From: Thalassobius sp. I31.1
GTDB taxonomy: Bacteria; Pseudomonadota; Alphaproteobacteria; Rhodobacterales; Rhodobacteraceae
Length of the DNA stretch: 64,000 nt
Assembly: GCF_003031585.1 (NCBI RefSeq)
Contig: NZ_PWAA01000011.1
Coordinates: 248,001 to 312,000 of the forward strand
Direction of reading: 5' to 3'
Positions 24,959-34,221 of the stretch are shown here, piece after piece. Below the pieces are notes generated by a model. It was not told the DNA's origin. It made no database searches and saw only the letters and a program-made list of their open reading frames with translations. Numbering within the stretch: position 1 is the first letter of the stretch; each line of letters starts with the position of its first letter. The position numbers and the translations under genes were made by a program.

Positions 24959-27317
24959 TCCGGGTAAGGTCTTTCAACGAAAATGGTTTTGGCAAAAAGA
25001 CCGAATTCGGGATTTCGTCGTCATTCTCGCCGAAGGCGTCTTCAGCATAACCAGAAACAAAGACAACTTTTACATCCGGTCGCTGCCTCAGCGCCTGTCG
25101 CACCCAGCTTGGGCCATCCATCCCCGGCATAATGACATCGCTTAGAAACAGGTCAACGTTGAGTGTGTCATCCTTAAGTGTTTCCAGGGCCGTTTCTGCG
25201 CAATCTGCTTCAATCACAGTATATCCCCGCATCCGAAGGGCCCGCGATGCAAAGGCACGGACGGGGGCTTCATCTTCAACCAGCAACACGACACCTTCGC
25301 CCTGGCGGGTCTGGTCACTGTCAGAAGGCAGATCTTCCTGCACGGGCACCTGAAGCTGGGGCGCATCTGAAGCTTCGAACATCGGGAAGTACAGCGTGAA
25401 AACCGACCCTTCCCCGGGGGTAGAATCGACAAAAATGTAACCACCCGTCTGCTTGACGATCCCATATGCCATGGACAAACCGAGCCCGGTTCCCTCACCG
25501 GTGCGCTTGGTTGAATAAAACGGTTCAAAGATTTTACCGATTTTGCCCGCCGGAATGCCAGTGCCCTGATCCCTGACGCGGACAACAACATAATTTCCCT
25601 GAGGCACGATGACACGATCACGGGAAAGCGGTTCTGATAGGGTTACATTGTTGGTTTCAATCCGAATTTCACCGCCATCAGGCATTGCATCACGGGCGTT
25701 TACAACAAGGTTCATCAGAACCTGTTCCAGCTGACGCTTGTCCGCCCGGATCGTATTCAGTTCCGGATCATGTGACATCACAAGCGATACTTTCTCACCG
25801 ACGAGACGGTTGAGAAGATGGGCAAGATCGGCAACTGCGCCACGCAGATCCAGGACTTCCGGCTGTAGGTTCTGCTTGCGTGAAAATGCCAGCAGCTGGC
25901 CAACAAGGCTGGCCGCGCGATTGGCATTTTCATTTATCTGTACGAGATCACCATAATCAGGGTCCCCCTGATCATGACGTAACATAAGTAAATCGCAATG
26001 ACCTGTGATGGCCGTAAGGAGATTATTGAAATCATGTGCGACACCGCCTGCCAGCTGGCCAATCGCCTGCATTTTCTGGCTTTGAACAAACTGTGCTTCC
26101 AGGGTCTTAAGTTCCGTTGCATCCGTCAGCACCGCAATCAGCACATGGCCTTCTTTTTCGGCACGGCGTGTCAGAGTAATCTGCAGGAAACGTTCCTGTT
26201 CAGGCAGACGGGCGCGAATGATCTCTGAGCGGCTTAAGCCCCTTCCATCCAGGGCTTCATCAAGCCAGTCGCGCACAGATCGCCCCAGACCTTCCACCAG
26301 ATCAGACACGGCAAATTCACCTTCGCGCGGAATGGAAAGCATCTTCCGGGCCAGTCGATTGGCGGTGTCGATGTGTCCGCCCGGCAGGATTTTCAAAAGC
26401 GGAACAGGAAGCTCATCAAACAAATCCGGTTGCTCTGTTGCAGGTGACTTCAGGGTTAAATTGCCATCAGAAACAGCACCTTCATCAGTTGCGGCCCCAC
26501 CAGTTCCACCTGGGATCAGATAGATTTCCTGACGCCCCGCGGCGCTTTCAATGCCTGCAATCATCGACGGAACCGGCCCGTCAGCTGTTGAAACAATATT
26601 CACCTCGCCCGGACGTGGTGGCAGTTCAGTAAAAATACGATCCAATGTCTTAACCCGGCCACCCAGGACGCGGCGCATTGCTTCATTCATAAAGAGAACC
26701 GTACCGGATTTTGAAGCCGTTAACATCGGCAGGCTCATACCTTCGGACCCGTGGGTGCCGGCCGTGCGTTCCCCAAAATCTTCAACCCGCCAGAAAAACA
26801 CCTCTGTTGCGATCCTGTGGACGGCCAGACGTGTCTGACCACGTCGTGTTGACAGATCTTCACGTGCAGATCCGGTCGCCTGAGCGCGGTTCTGCAACCG
26901 AAACAGAACCGCAGACGGGTTTGCAAAAAGATCCCGGAAAGCCTGTGCCAGGGTTTCAGCTTTTCCCTGCCCCAGGCGTTCTGATGCAACCGTATTTTTC
27001 CAGATGATTTCCCCATCTTTATCGGTTGCAAAACAAGAGGATGTATCTGCTTCCGACATCTGGTTCAGATCCCGCAAAAGCTTTGTGTGACCGGGGTGTC
27101 GGTGGTTCTGAAGGAATGTCCACAGAACACTGAAAGTCAAAAGCACACTGCCGACCGTTAACACCCCCAGGCGCGTATATCCCTGAGGCAGGAAAAAACC
27201 TGCCCCGCAAAGAAGGATAGCGACGAAAGACAGGGCAAATGACGGGCTGCGCAGGATGCGCCTGACAGCGGGTTCCTGCGAAGTTGGTGAAACGGGTATT
27301 GTTGCTGATTGCGACAC
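24936..27317 (-). CDS. cckA: CckA-type hybrid histidine kinase
   Basis: A 793-residue inner-membrane kinase at the head of the CckA-ChpT-CtrA phosphorelay. Two membrane helices (~27-44 and ~50-70), then PAS-like sensor regions (~90-400), a HisKA domain with phospho-acceptor His428 (GGVAHDFNNLLTAITGHCDLL), the HATPase part (NLVVNARDAMPDGG; GTGIPAGKIGKIFEPFYSTKRTGEGTGLGLSMAYGIV) and a receiver domain with Asp727 (LFLSDVIMPGMDG). The HDFNNLL form and total layout are specific to CckA. In Rhodobacterales this system is linked to motility and gene-transfer-agent control more than to viability. Its output regulator ctrA lies about 15 kb downstream in this window. Confidence 0.95.
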   Translation of the reverse strand: MSQSATIPVSPTSQEPAVRRILRSPSFALSFVAILLCGAGFFLPQGYTRLGVLTVGSVLLTFSVLWTFLQNHRHPGHTKLLRDLNQMSEADTSSCFATDKDGEIIWKNTVASERLGQGKAETLAQAFRDLFANPSAVLFRLQNRAQATGSAREDLSTRRGQTRLAVHRIATEVFFWRVEDFGERTAGTHGSEGMSLPMLTASKSGTVLFMNEAMRRVLGGRVKTLDRIFTELPPRPGEVNIVSTADGPVPSMIAGIESAAGRQEIYLIPGGTGGAATDEGAVSDGNLTLKSPATEQPDLFDELPVPLLKILPGGHIDTANRLARKMLSIPREGEFAVSDLVEGLGRSVRDWLDEALDGRGLSRSEIIRARLPEQERFLQITLTRRAEKEGHVLIAVLTDATELKTLEAQFVQSQKMQAIGQLAGGVAHDFNNLLTAITGHCDLLMLRHDQGDPDYGDLVQINENANRAASLVGQLLAFSRKQNLQPEVLDLRGAVADLAHLLNRLVGEKVSLVMSHDPELNTIRADKRQLEQVLMNLVVNARDAMPDGGEIRIETNNVTLSEPLSRDRVIVPQGNYVVVRVRDQGTGIPAGKIGKIFEPFYSTKRTGEGTGLGLSMAYGIVKQTGGYIFVDSTPGEGSVFTLYFPMFEASDAPQLQVPVQEDLPSDSDQTRQGEGVVLLVEDEAPVRAFASRALRMRGYTVIEADCAETALETLKDDTLNVDLFLSDVIMPGMDGPSWVRQALRQRPDVKVVFVSGYAEDAFGENDDEIPNSVFLPKPFSLKDLTRTIQKQLH

Positions 27318-27439
27318 GAGACTCTCTGACCTGCGATTCGTAATGCTCCCAGTGTCGCGCCAAAACCCTTAACTGCTGTTTAATGCGCGCTGCACCAGAA
27401 ACAACTATAGGGCGAGCATCTTGCTAAATCCCGTTCAGG

Positions 27440-28585
27440 TCAAGGTTTTCGGAGTATCGCCAGAAAAAAACCGTCGCCGCCCTGTAAAGGCGTGAAGTGG
27501 TGACGTGACACTTCTGACCAGCCAGGGTGATCAGCCAGAAAACCGCTGCATTGCGCGTCATTCTCTGCCTCAAGCAGTGAACAGGTGGCATAGGCAAGAA
27601 TGCCACCGGGCATAACAAGACCGGCAGCCGTGCGCATGACCTCTGCCTGAGTTGTCAGTGTTTTTTGCAACTGTTCTTCCGTTAAACGCCATTTGCCTTC
27701 GGGATCCCGCCGCCAGGATCCGGCCCCTGAACAGGGCGCATCCGCGAACACCGTGGCAAACCTCGGGGCTTTTTTCAGGGCTGGCAGGGATTTGATGTCA
27801 ACCCGCACCCCTGCCCGACGCGCGCGTTCCGGGATGTCGCGCATGCGGGCTTCTGAGATATCATGCGCAGTTACTTTTGCCCCCCGTGCCGCAAGGGCCA
27901 GAGATTTTCCGCCGCCACCGGCGCAGAAATCAAGCACGGGCCCGTCGATCGGAATAAGGTCGGATACGGCCTGGGAGGCCGCATCCTGAATTTCAGCCAA
28001 CCCGTCGCGATAAACGGCAGAGGCTGCGAACCTTCTGGGGTTTTCAGTGACTTTCAGGGCCGTTTCTGAAAGATCATGCGCGATAGCCGTGATATCTTCG
28101 CGTGCCAGCGCGTCAATGACTTTGTCACGGGTGGTCCGCGCCTGATTGACCCTTAGGAACAAAGGGGCGCGCTGGCGCATGGCCTGTTCAATCGCGTTAA
28201 AGTCTTGGCCCAGAGATGCCTGCATCTGCGGAAGGATCCAGTCCGGCAAGTCAACGACATCTTCTGCGCGGCCTATTATTGTTTCAGCTTCTACAAGTGG
28301 TGCGGGCGCATGGCCTTCCCCGGTGAAATAGTCATCGACATCCTGCCCCTGACTGCGCAGGGCACCGATCATAATCGCACGTCCGCTTTCGCCAGCCCCA
28401 AGTGCGGCAAAACTGTTCAGGTTGCGCAGAGCTTCAAATACATGATCACGCACCGCAGCGCGATCTTTGGAACCCGCAAAGCGAGATCGCCGCGCCCAGT
28501 TTGTCAGAACCTTTTCAACAGGCGTGCCTTCACGCCAGGCATCCAGAATCTCAATCGCGGCGGCAATGCGGGCGGCGGGTGTCAT
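27440..28585 (-). CDS. rsmB: RsmB/Nop family rRNA (cytosine-C5) methyltransferase
   Basis: A 381-residue enzyme predicted to make m5C967 of 16S rRNA. N-terminal NusB-like RNA-binding helices (ILDAWREGTPVEKVLTNWARRSRFAGSKDRAAVRDHVFEALR), then the methyltransferase with the AdoMet motif VLDFCAGGGGKSLALAARG, the acidic ADAPCSGAGSWRRDPEGKW containing the first catalytic Cys, and AYATCSLLEAEND with the second. The C-terminus is short (FFLAILRKP). It could be another RsmB/RsmF relative with a different target cytosine, but the NusB-like lead favours RsmB. It follows cckA's promoter region with no gene between. Confidence 0.88.
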   Translation of the reverse strand: MTPAARIAAAIEILDAWREGTPVEKVLTNWARRSRFAGSKDRAAVRDHVFEALRNLNSFAALGAGESGRAIMIGALRSQGQDVDDYFTGEGHAPAPLVEAETIIGRAEDVVDLPDWILPQMQASLGQDFNAIEQAMRQRAPLFLRVNQARTTRDKVIDALAREDITAIAHDLSETALKVTENPRRFAASAVYRDGLAEIQDAASQAVSDLIPIDGPVLDFCAGGGGKSLALAARGAKVTAHDISEARMRDIPERARRAGVRVDIKSLPALKKAPRFATVFADAPCSGAGSWRRDPEGKWRLTEEQLQKTLTTQAEVMRTAAGLVMPGGILAYATCSLLEAENDAQCSGFLADHPGWSEVSRHHFTPLQGGDGFFLAILRKP

Positions 28586-28743
28586 GGCGGCTTATTTCCT
28601 TATGTGCTTTCCTTCCCTTTACTGCAGCACATGCAGGAAAGGAACCTGCACAGGCACAGAATTGCCGCAACAGGCGTTTTCGCAATGCCCCCTTGACCCT
28701 GCCCGCGAACTGCCTGAGACAAAGGCAAAACAAAGAGGCGCAC

Positions 28744-29322
28744 ATGATCAGAGCACTTTACGACTGGGTTATCGGGCTGGCGGCACATCCACGTGCCCTG
28801 TGGATTCTCGCGCTGGTCAGCTTTGTCGAAAGCTCTGTTTTTCCAATCCCGCCGGATGTTCTGATGATCCCGATGATCCTGGCCGCCCCGTCGCGCGCGT
28901 TTGTGATCGCAGGCGTTGCGCTGGTGTCTTCGGTTCTGGGCGGCATGTTTGGCTATTATATCGGCTGGGGCCTGTTCGAAACGGTCGGACGCCCCGTGCT
29001 GGAATTCTACGGAAAGGACGCCTATTTCGAAGAGTTTTCAGAACGTTACAATGCCTGGGGTGCCTGGGCGGTTCTGGTCGCCGGGGTCACGCCATTTCCT
29101 TATAAAGTCATCACCATTCTGTCGGGCGCAACCGGGCTGAACTTTGTGGTCTTTATGGTCGCAAGCATTATCGCGCGGGGCCTGCGTTTCTTCATCGTTG
29201 CCTGGCTTTTGTGGAAGTTTGGCACGCCGATCCGCGACTTTATTGAAAAACGCCTGGGCCTGATGTTTACATTGTTTGTGATCATCCTCGGCGCAGGTTT
29301 CTATCTGGTGAAATTCCTATGA
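28744..29322 (+). CDS. YqaA/DedA-type membrane protein
   Basis: A 192-residue membrane protein of the VTT (SNARE-associated) superfamily: LALVSFVESSVFPIPPDVLMIPMILA, LVSSVLGGMFGYYIGWGLFE, then the re-entrant-like WAVLVAGVTPFPYKVITILSGATGLNFVVFMVASIIARGLRFFIVAWLLWKFG. The acidic residue of the FVESSVFPIPP motif and the GR of ARGLRF are the conserved charges. The superfamily includes undecaprenyl-phosphate or lipid scramblase/translocase members; the substrate here is not known. The start ATG is at 28744 because the family begins directly before the first helix. It overlaps dsbB by 4 nt, so the two are translated as a unit. Confidence 0.88.
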   Translation: MIRALYDWVIGLAAHPRALWILALVSFVESSVFPIPPDVLMIPMILAAPSRAFVIAGVALVSSVLGGMFGYYIGWGLFETVGRPVLEFYGKDAYFEEFSERYNAWGAWAVLVAGVTPFPYKVITILSGATGLNFVVFMVASIIARGLRFFIVAWLLWKFGTPIRDFIEKRLGLMFTLFVIILGAGFYLVKFL

Positions 29323-29774
29323 ACAGAACATTTCTTTCCCTCGCAACCGCCGGTTCTGCCGCGATGCTGCTGGGCGCGTTTGGCTTTGAATATATCGGTG
29401 AACTTGCCCCTTGTAAGATGTGTATCTGGCAGCGCTGGCCCCATGGCATTGCGATTGTTGCGGGCATTCTGGCGCTTGCGCTGAAACAACGTCTGTTTGC
29501 ATTTATCGGTGCGCTGGCTGCGCTGGTGACGTCGATGATCGGGTTTTATCACGCGGGTGTTGAAAAAGGCATCTTTGAAGGGCCGGACAGCTGCACCTCC
29601 GGGCCGATTGGCGGCATGTCCACCGATGATCTGTTCAATCAGATCATGAGTGCGCCGCTTGTACGCTGTGACGACATCCCGTGGGAGATGTTCGGCATCT
29701 CAATGGCGGGCTGGAACGGTTTGATTTCACTCGCATTGTTCGGGATATGGCTGCTGACCTTGCGCCGCGCTTAA
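29319..29774 (+). CDS. dsbB: Disulfide bond formation protein DsbB
   Basis: A 151-residue four-helix inner-membrane protein that reoxidises DsbA and passes electrons to quinone. The first periplasmic cysteine pair is Cys32-Cys35 (ELAPCKMCIWQRWPH) and the second Cys92...Cys117 (GPDSCTSG; LVRCDDIPW). Arg after the first pair in WQRWPH is the quinone-contact residue of the family. The form is the short alphaproteobacterial DsbB. It overlaps the YqaA-like gene by ATGA at its start and the convergent Lrp gene by 4 nt at its end. dsbA is not in the window. Confidence 0.93.
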   Translation: MNRTFLSLATAGSAAMLLGAFGFEYIGELAPCKMCIWQRWPHGIAIVAGILALALKQRLFAFIGALAALVTSMIGFYHAGVEKGIFEGPDSCTSGPIGGMSTDDLFNQIMSAPLVRCDDIPWEMFGISMAGWNGLISLALFGIWLLTLRRA

Positions 29775-30208
29775 CGCATCCCCGTGGTCTTGCGCGTCGC
29801 CAGTAACAGGTTGGTTTCGCTGTTCTGAACGCCGTCAATTTTGCGAATCTGACCAAGCACTGCATCCAGGTCCTCAAGCGAAGATGCGCCAAGTTCCAGG
29901 ATCAGATCCCATTTGCCATTGGTCGTATGAATTGCCTGAACCTCGGGCATCCCGGACAGGCGATGCACAATCCGATCGGTCCCGTGGCCTTCAATCCCCA
30001 GCATCATATGCCCGCGCACCGGGGCCTGCTGCGTGTCTTCCTTCAGCACCACGGTAAACCCCAGGATATCGCCCCGCGCAATCAGGCGTTCCATGCGCGT
30101 ACGGATTGTTGTGCGCGACATGTTCAGGCGATCCGCCAGTTCAGACAGCCCCATCCGTGAATCACGGCGCAGGGCAGCAATGATATCTTTATCGCGATCA
30201 TCCATCAT
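29771..30208 (-). CDS. Lrp/AsnC family regulator, probable regulator of arginase
   Basis: A 145-residue regulator: winged helix (DDRDKDIIAALRRDSRMGLSELADRLNMSRTTIRTRMERLIARGDILGF) and RAM effector domain (VRGHMMLGIEGHGTDRIVHRLSGMPEVQAIHTTNGKWDLILELGASSLEDLDAVL). It is divergent from the arginase gene rocF with a 122-bp spacer holding CAAATTGA repeats. Alphaproteobacterial arginase loci are often paired with a divergent Lrp-type activator that responds to arginine or ornithine, so this role is a strong inference. Two consecutive ATGs (30208, 30205) can start it; an upstream frame to 30247 is possible but would run through the repeats. Confidence 0.9.
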   Translation of the reverse strand: MMDDRDKDIIAALRRDSRMGLSELADRLNMSRTTIRTRMERLIARGDILGFTVVLKEDTQQAPVRGHMMLGIEGHGTDRIVHRLSGMPEVQAIHTTNGKWDLILELGASSLEDLDAVLGQIRKIDGVQNSETNLLLATRKTTGMR

Positions 30209-30214
30209 ATTATC

Positions 30215-30275
30215 CAAATTGACCATTCCACCCGTCAAATTGAACACATGACCTCCACATCAGTCAATCTGATTG
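30215..30275. promoter_or_regulatory. Probable Lrp operator between the regulator and rocF
   Basis: CAAATTGA is repeated at 30215 and 30236, exactly 21 bp or two helical turns apart, and a related palindrome CAATCTGATTG follows at 30265-30275. The position in the divergent spacer fits binding of an Lrp multimer. Confidence 0.5.
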
Positions 30276-30330
30276 CTGAAAGCTGTTCTGAATGTTGAAA
30301 TAATGGGAAGCAGACTGAACAGGACATAAG

Positions 30331-31257
30331 ATGAAACAACAGAATTGCATTCTTGTCGGCGTGCCGATGGACAGTGGTAAAGCAACCAAAGGCTGCCTGA
30401 TGGGGCCCGATGCTTACCGGACCGCCGGCATCTCTGAAATGATCCGCGAACTTGGGCATGAAGTACAGGACGCCGGCAACCTGGCCCCCGCCCCAGTGAA
30501 CCTTCCCGCACAAGTTCTGGAAGGCAGCCATGCGGCGGCGGAAACTGTGGGCTGGACCGAAACATTGATAAAGACAGCAGCTGAGGTGTCTGCATCGGGT
30601 TTCCCGATCTTCCTGGGCGGCGATCATGCGCTTTCCCTGGGCAGTGTCGCAGGTGTCGCGAAATACGCGAAAAGCGTTGATAAGCCTTTGTTTGTGCTCT
30701 GGCTGGATGCGCACACCGATTATCACACGCCGGAAACCAGCACTTCGGGCAATCTGCATGGCACGCCGCTGGGCTATGTCACCGGGCGCGATGGGTTTGA
30801 CGGCTTCCCTGCCCTTGACGCAACGGTGCCTGAAGAAAACATCTGCCTGATCGGCTTGCGATCCGTGGACAGCGCCGAGGCGGCGGCACTTGGCAAAAGC
30901 AAGATGCAGCCGGTGGATATGCGCCGGATTGACGAAGTTGGCATTGCTGCGCCGCTGAAAGCATTCCTGGAACAGGTTAAGGCAGCCGGTGGATTGCTGC
31001 ATGTGTCCCTGGATGTTGATTTCCTGGAACCGGCCATTGCCCCGGCTGTCGGCACAACGGTGCCAGGTGGCGCAACCTTCCGCGAGGCGCATCTGGTGAT
31101 GGAAATGCTGCATGACGCGGGCTGTGTGACATCCCTGGACCTTGTTGAGCTGAACCCGTTTCTGGACGAACGCGGCCGCACGGCCAGCCTGATGGTCGAT
31201 CTGACCGCGTCGCTTCTGGGCAAACGCGTCTTTGACCGGCCAACCGGAAGATTCTGA
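30331..31257 (+). CDS. rocF: Arginase
   Basis: A 308-residue ureohydrolase that splits arginine to ornithine and urea. Manganese ligands are visible in FLGGDHALSLGS, LWLDAHTDYHTP and VSLDVDFLEPAIAPAVGT, with the substrate-binding stretch STSGNLHGTPLGY; the last part (SLDLVELNPFLDERGRTASLMVDL) is also family-typical. GxDxGKATKGCLMGPDAYR at the N-terminus fits arginase rather than agmatinase. It is transcribed away from the Lrp gene and ends in an intrinsic terminator. Ornithine cyclodeaminase or aminotransferase genes are not adjacent. Confidence 0.95.
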   Translation: MKQQNCILVGVPMDSGKATKGCLMGPDAYRTAGISEMIRELGHEVQDAGNLAPAPVNLPAQVLEGSHAAAETVGWTETLIKTAAEVSASGFPIFLGGDHALSLGSVAGVAKYAKSVDKPLFVLWLDAHTDYHTPETSTSGNLHGTPLGYVTGRDGFDGFPALDATVPEENICLIGLRSVDSAEAAALGKSKMQPVDMRRIDEVGIAAPLKAFLEQVKAAGGLLHVSLDVDFLEPAIAPAVGTTVPGGATFREAHLVMEMLHDAGCVTSLDLVELNPFLDERGRTASLMVDLTASLLGKRVFDRPTGRF

Positions 31258-31267
31258 AGCAAAATTC

Positions 31268-31300
31268 AGGGGCGGAATACCACTGTTCTGCCCCTTATTT
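31268..31300 (+). terminator. Intrinsic terminator of rocF
   Basis: Ten-base-pair stem AGGGGCGGAA / TTCTGCCCCT (one G-U pair), eight-base loop, TATTT tail; 10 nt after the arginase stop codon. Confidence 0.75.
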
Positions 31301-31312
31301 CCACCTGCACCA

Positions 31313-31342
31313 TTGCGCCCCACATCCTGGCTATTGTATAAG
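31313..31342 (+). promoter_or_regulatory. Possible gyrA promoter
   Basis: TTGCGC and TATAAG with an 18-bp spacer, 45 bp before the gyrA start codon and directly after the rocF terminator. A by-eye match only. Confidence 0.35.
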
Positions 31343-31386
31343 AACTGTAACAAGATACAGATAAACAGTACCAGAGCGGAAACAGC

Positions 31387-34143
31387 GTGAACGATACCCC
31401 GGAACCCCCTGAAAATACTGACGTAACTGCAATCGAGAAACCCGCATACGACGGGCCTCAGATTTCCATTACAGACGAGATGCGCACATCTTATCTCGAT
31501 TACGCCATGAGCGTTATCGTTTCGCGTGCGATTCCGGACCTTCGCGATGGTCTGAAACCGGTGCATCGCCGCATTCTTTATGCGATGCATGAGACCAACA
31601 ACACCCACGATAAATCTTACCGCAAATCTGCCCGCCCGGTTGGCGATGTGATGGGTAAATACCACCCGCATGGCGATGGTGCGATCTATGATGCGCTGGT
31701 GCGGATGGCACAGGATTTCTCTATGTCGCTGCCCCTGCTGGATGGCCAGGGTAACTTTGGTTCCATGGACGGCGATAACCCGGCGGCGATGCGTTATACC
31801 GAAGTCCGCATGGACAAGCCTGCCGCTTTTGTGCTGGCTGATATCGACAAAGACACCGTTGATTTCCAGGACAACTACGACGGCAAAGACCGTGAACCAA
31901 CCGTTCTGCCTGCCCGTTTCCCGAATATGCTGGTTAATGGTGCCGGCGGTATTGCGGTTGGCATGGCGACCAACATCCCGCCCCACAACCTGGGCGAAGT
32001 GGTGGATGCGACCCTTGCACTGATTGAAGAGCCGGATCTGTCGTCAGAACAGCTGATTGAATATGTACCCGGCCCGGATTTCCCGACCGGTGGCATTATG
32101 CTGGGCCGCACCGGCGCGCGCAAAGCCTATCTGGAAGGCCGTGGTTCCGTTGTCGTGCGTGCAAAAACCCGCGTGGAAGAGATCCGCAAGGACCGTTACG
32201 CGATTGTTCTGGATGAGATCCCCTATCAGGTGAACAAAGCCGCGATGATCATGAAGATCGCGGAACAGGTGCGCGACAAGAAAGTCGAAGGCGTCGCCCA
32301 TGTTCAGGATGAATCTGACCGGAACGGCGTGCGTGTTGTTGTTGAACTGAAACGTGATGCAACGCCCGAAGTCGTGCTGAACCAGCTTTTCCGTTTCACA
32401 CCGATGCAAACCTATTTCGGCTGTAACATGCTGGCCCTGAATGGTGGCCGTCCGGAACAGCTGACATTGCGTAAGTTCCTGACAAGCTTCATTGACTTCC
32501 GCGAAGAAGTGGTTGCCCGCCGCACCGCCTATGAGCTGCGCAAAGCGCGTGAACGGTCCCACATTCTCTGTGGTCTGGCGGTTGCTGTTTCTAACGTTGA
32601 TGAAATCGTTGCCACGATCCGTTCCTCTGCCGATCCGGCAGAAGCGCGTGCGAAACTGATGGAACGTCGCTGGCCCGCTGGTGATATTCTTGAATATATC
32701 GCGCTGATCGACGATCCGACACATAAGGCGAACGACGACGGCACCTATAACCTGTCCGAAACTCAGGCCCGTGCAATCCTTGAACTGCGCCTGCAACGCC
32801 TGACTGCCATGGGTGTCAAAGAAGTCACTGATGAGCTGCAGCAACTGGCCGCCGCCATCCGTGAATATCTTGATATCCTGCGGTCCCGCGAACGGATCAT
32901 GGAAATCATCGCGAACGAACTGACTGAAGTACGTGAAAAATTCGCCGTCCCACGCCGCACCACGATTGTGGACTGGTCCGGTGATATGGAAGACGAAGAT
33001 CTTATTGAGCGTGAAGACATGGTTGTAACCGTGACCTCAGGCGGCTGGATCAAACGCACCCCTCTGGCTGATTTCCGCGCGCAAAAACGTGGCGGCAAGG
33101 GCCTGTCCGGGATGCAGACCAAAGAAGAAGACGTGGTCACCACTCTCTTTGTGGCGAATACCCATACGCAACTGCTGTTCTTCACAACAGATGGCATGGT
33201 TTACAAGCTGAAGACCTGGCGTCTGCCGCAAGGTGGCCGGACTGCCAAAGGCAAAGCAATTGTAAATATCCTGCCGATCCCAACGGGCGTTTCCATCGCT
33301 GCAATCATGCCGGTCGATGTGCCGGATGATGAATGGGATGATCTGCAGGTGGTCTTCGCGACCTCCGCAGGTACCGTGCGTCGCAACAAACTGTCAGATT
33401 TCACCAATGTCATGCGCAATGGTAAAATCGCGATGAAGTTTGAAGGCGACCATGAAGACACCCGCCTGATCAACGCCCGCATCTGTTCTGACGATGACGA
33501 TGTGATGCTGGTCACCAAATCTGGCCGTGCAATTCGCTTCCCAAGCACCGATGTCCGTGTGTTTAACTCTCGCGCGTCTGTTGGTGTGCGTGGCGTGAAG
33601 CTGAAGGATAATGATGAAGTTGTCTCCATGTCCGTTGTCAGCCATTTCGACGCGACGCCAGATGAACGCACCGCCTTTATCAAACGCTTCCGTGGCGAGT
33701 TGGGCAGTGATGTTTCTGAAGATGAAGCCGTGGAAGAGGTTGAAGGCAGCCTGTCTGAGGAACGTTATCAGGAAATGCTGACGGCCAATAACCTGTTGGT
33801 TACAATCAATGAAACCGGTGCGGGTAACTTGTCTTCCAGCCATGATTACCGCGTTTCCGGACGTGGTGGCCAGGGTGTGGCAGCCATGAAGGGCGGCGAT
33901 ATCGTGGCCTGTTTCCCGGTTGAACTGGCGGATCAGATCATGATGGCGACCTCTAAAGGCCAATCCATCCGCTGCCCCGTTGACGGCATTTCCTTCCGCT
34001 CACGGTCTTCTGGTGGTGTGAAAGTCTTCAACACCGGCAAAGGTGAAACCGTTGTATCCGTCGCCTGGATCGCTGAACGCGATGAAGACGAAGATGACGC
34101 GGTCGAAGCAACCACAGAAACGGTGGAAAACACCGAAAGCTGA
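31387..34143 (+). CDS. gyrA: DNA gyrase subunit A
   Basis: A 918-residue subunit of the enzyme that introduces negative supercoils. N-terminal breakage-reunion domain with the quinolone-determining region [29 protein letters not shown] and active-site Tyr137 ([12 protein letters not shown]); C-terminal β-pinwheel with the gyrase box in [12 protein letters not shown], which separates it from ParC. The residue equivalent to E. coli Ser83 is Gly98 while Asp87 is kept (Asp102). The tail is acidic ([22 protein letters not shown]). The start is GTG. It is a single-gene unit with a UUCG-looped terminator. Confidence 0.97.
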   Translation: MNDTPEPPENTDVTAIEKPAYDGPQISITDEMRTSYLDYAMSVIVSRAIPDLRDGLKPVHRRILYAMHETNNTHDKSYRKSARPVGDVMGKYHPHGDGAIYDALVRMAQDFSMSLPLLDGQGNFGSMDGDNPAAMRYTEVRMDKPAAFVLADIDKDTVDFQDNYDGKDREPTVLPARFPNMLVNGAGGIAVGMATNIPPHNLGEVVDATLALIEEPDLSSEQLIEYVPGPDFPTGGIMLGRTGARKAYLEGRGSVVVRAKTRVEEIRKDRYAIVLDEIPYQVNKAAMIMKIAEQVRDKKVEGVAHVQDESDRNGVRVVVELKRDATPEVVLNQLFRFTPMQTYFGCNMLALNGGRPEQLTLRKFLTSFIDFREEVVARRTAYELRKARERSHILCGLAVAVSNVDEIVATIRSSADPAEARAKLMERRWPAGDILEYIALIDDPTHKANDDGTYNLSETQARAILELRLQRLTAMGVKEVTDELQQLAAAIREYLDILRSRERIMEIIANELTEVREKFAVPRRTTIVDWSGDMEDEDLIEREDMVVTVTSGGWIKRTPLADFRAQKRGGKGLSGMQTKEEDVVTTLFVANTHTQLLFFTTDGMVYKLKTWRLPQGGRTAKGKAIVNILPIPTGVSIAAIMPVDVPDDEWDDLQVVFATSAGTVRRNKLSDFTNVMRNGKIAMKFEGDHEDTRLINARICSDDDDVMLVTKSGRAIRFPSTDVRVFNSRASVGVRGVKLKDNDEVVSMSVVSHFDATPDERTAFIKRFRGELGSDVSEDEAVEEVEGSLSEERYQEMLTANNLLVTINETGAGNLSSSHDYRVSGRGGQGVAAMKGGDIVACFPVELADQIMMATSKGQSIRCPVDGISFRSRSSGGVKVFNTGKGETVVSVAWIAERDEDEDDAVEATTETVENTES

Positions 34144-34163
34144 TCCGCATAACATCAGAAAAT

Positions 34164-34194
34164 AAAAGGCCACCCTTCGGGGTGGCTTTTCTTT
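34164..34194 (+). terminator. Intrinsic terminator of gyrA
   Basis: GCCACCC / GGGTGGC stem closed by a TTCG tetraloop, flanked by AAAAG and CTTTTCTTTT; 25 nt after the stop codon. Confidence 0.92.
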
Positions 34195-34221
34195 TAGCCC
34201 CAACCCGGATAAATCCCCCCT

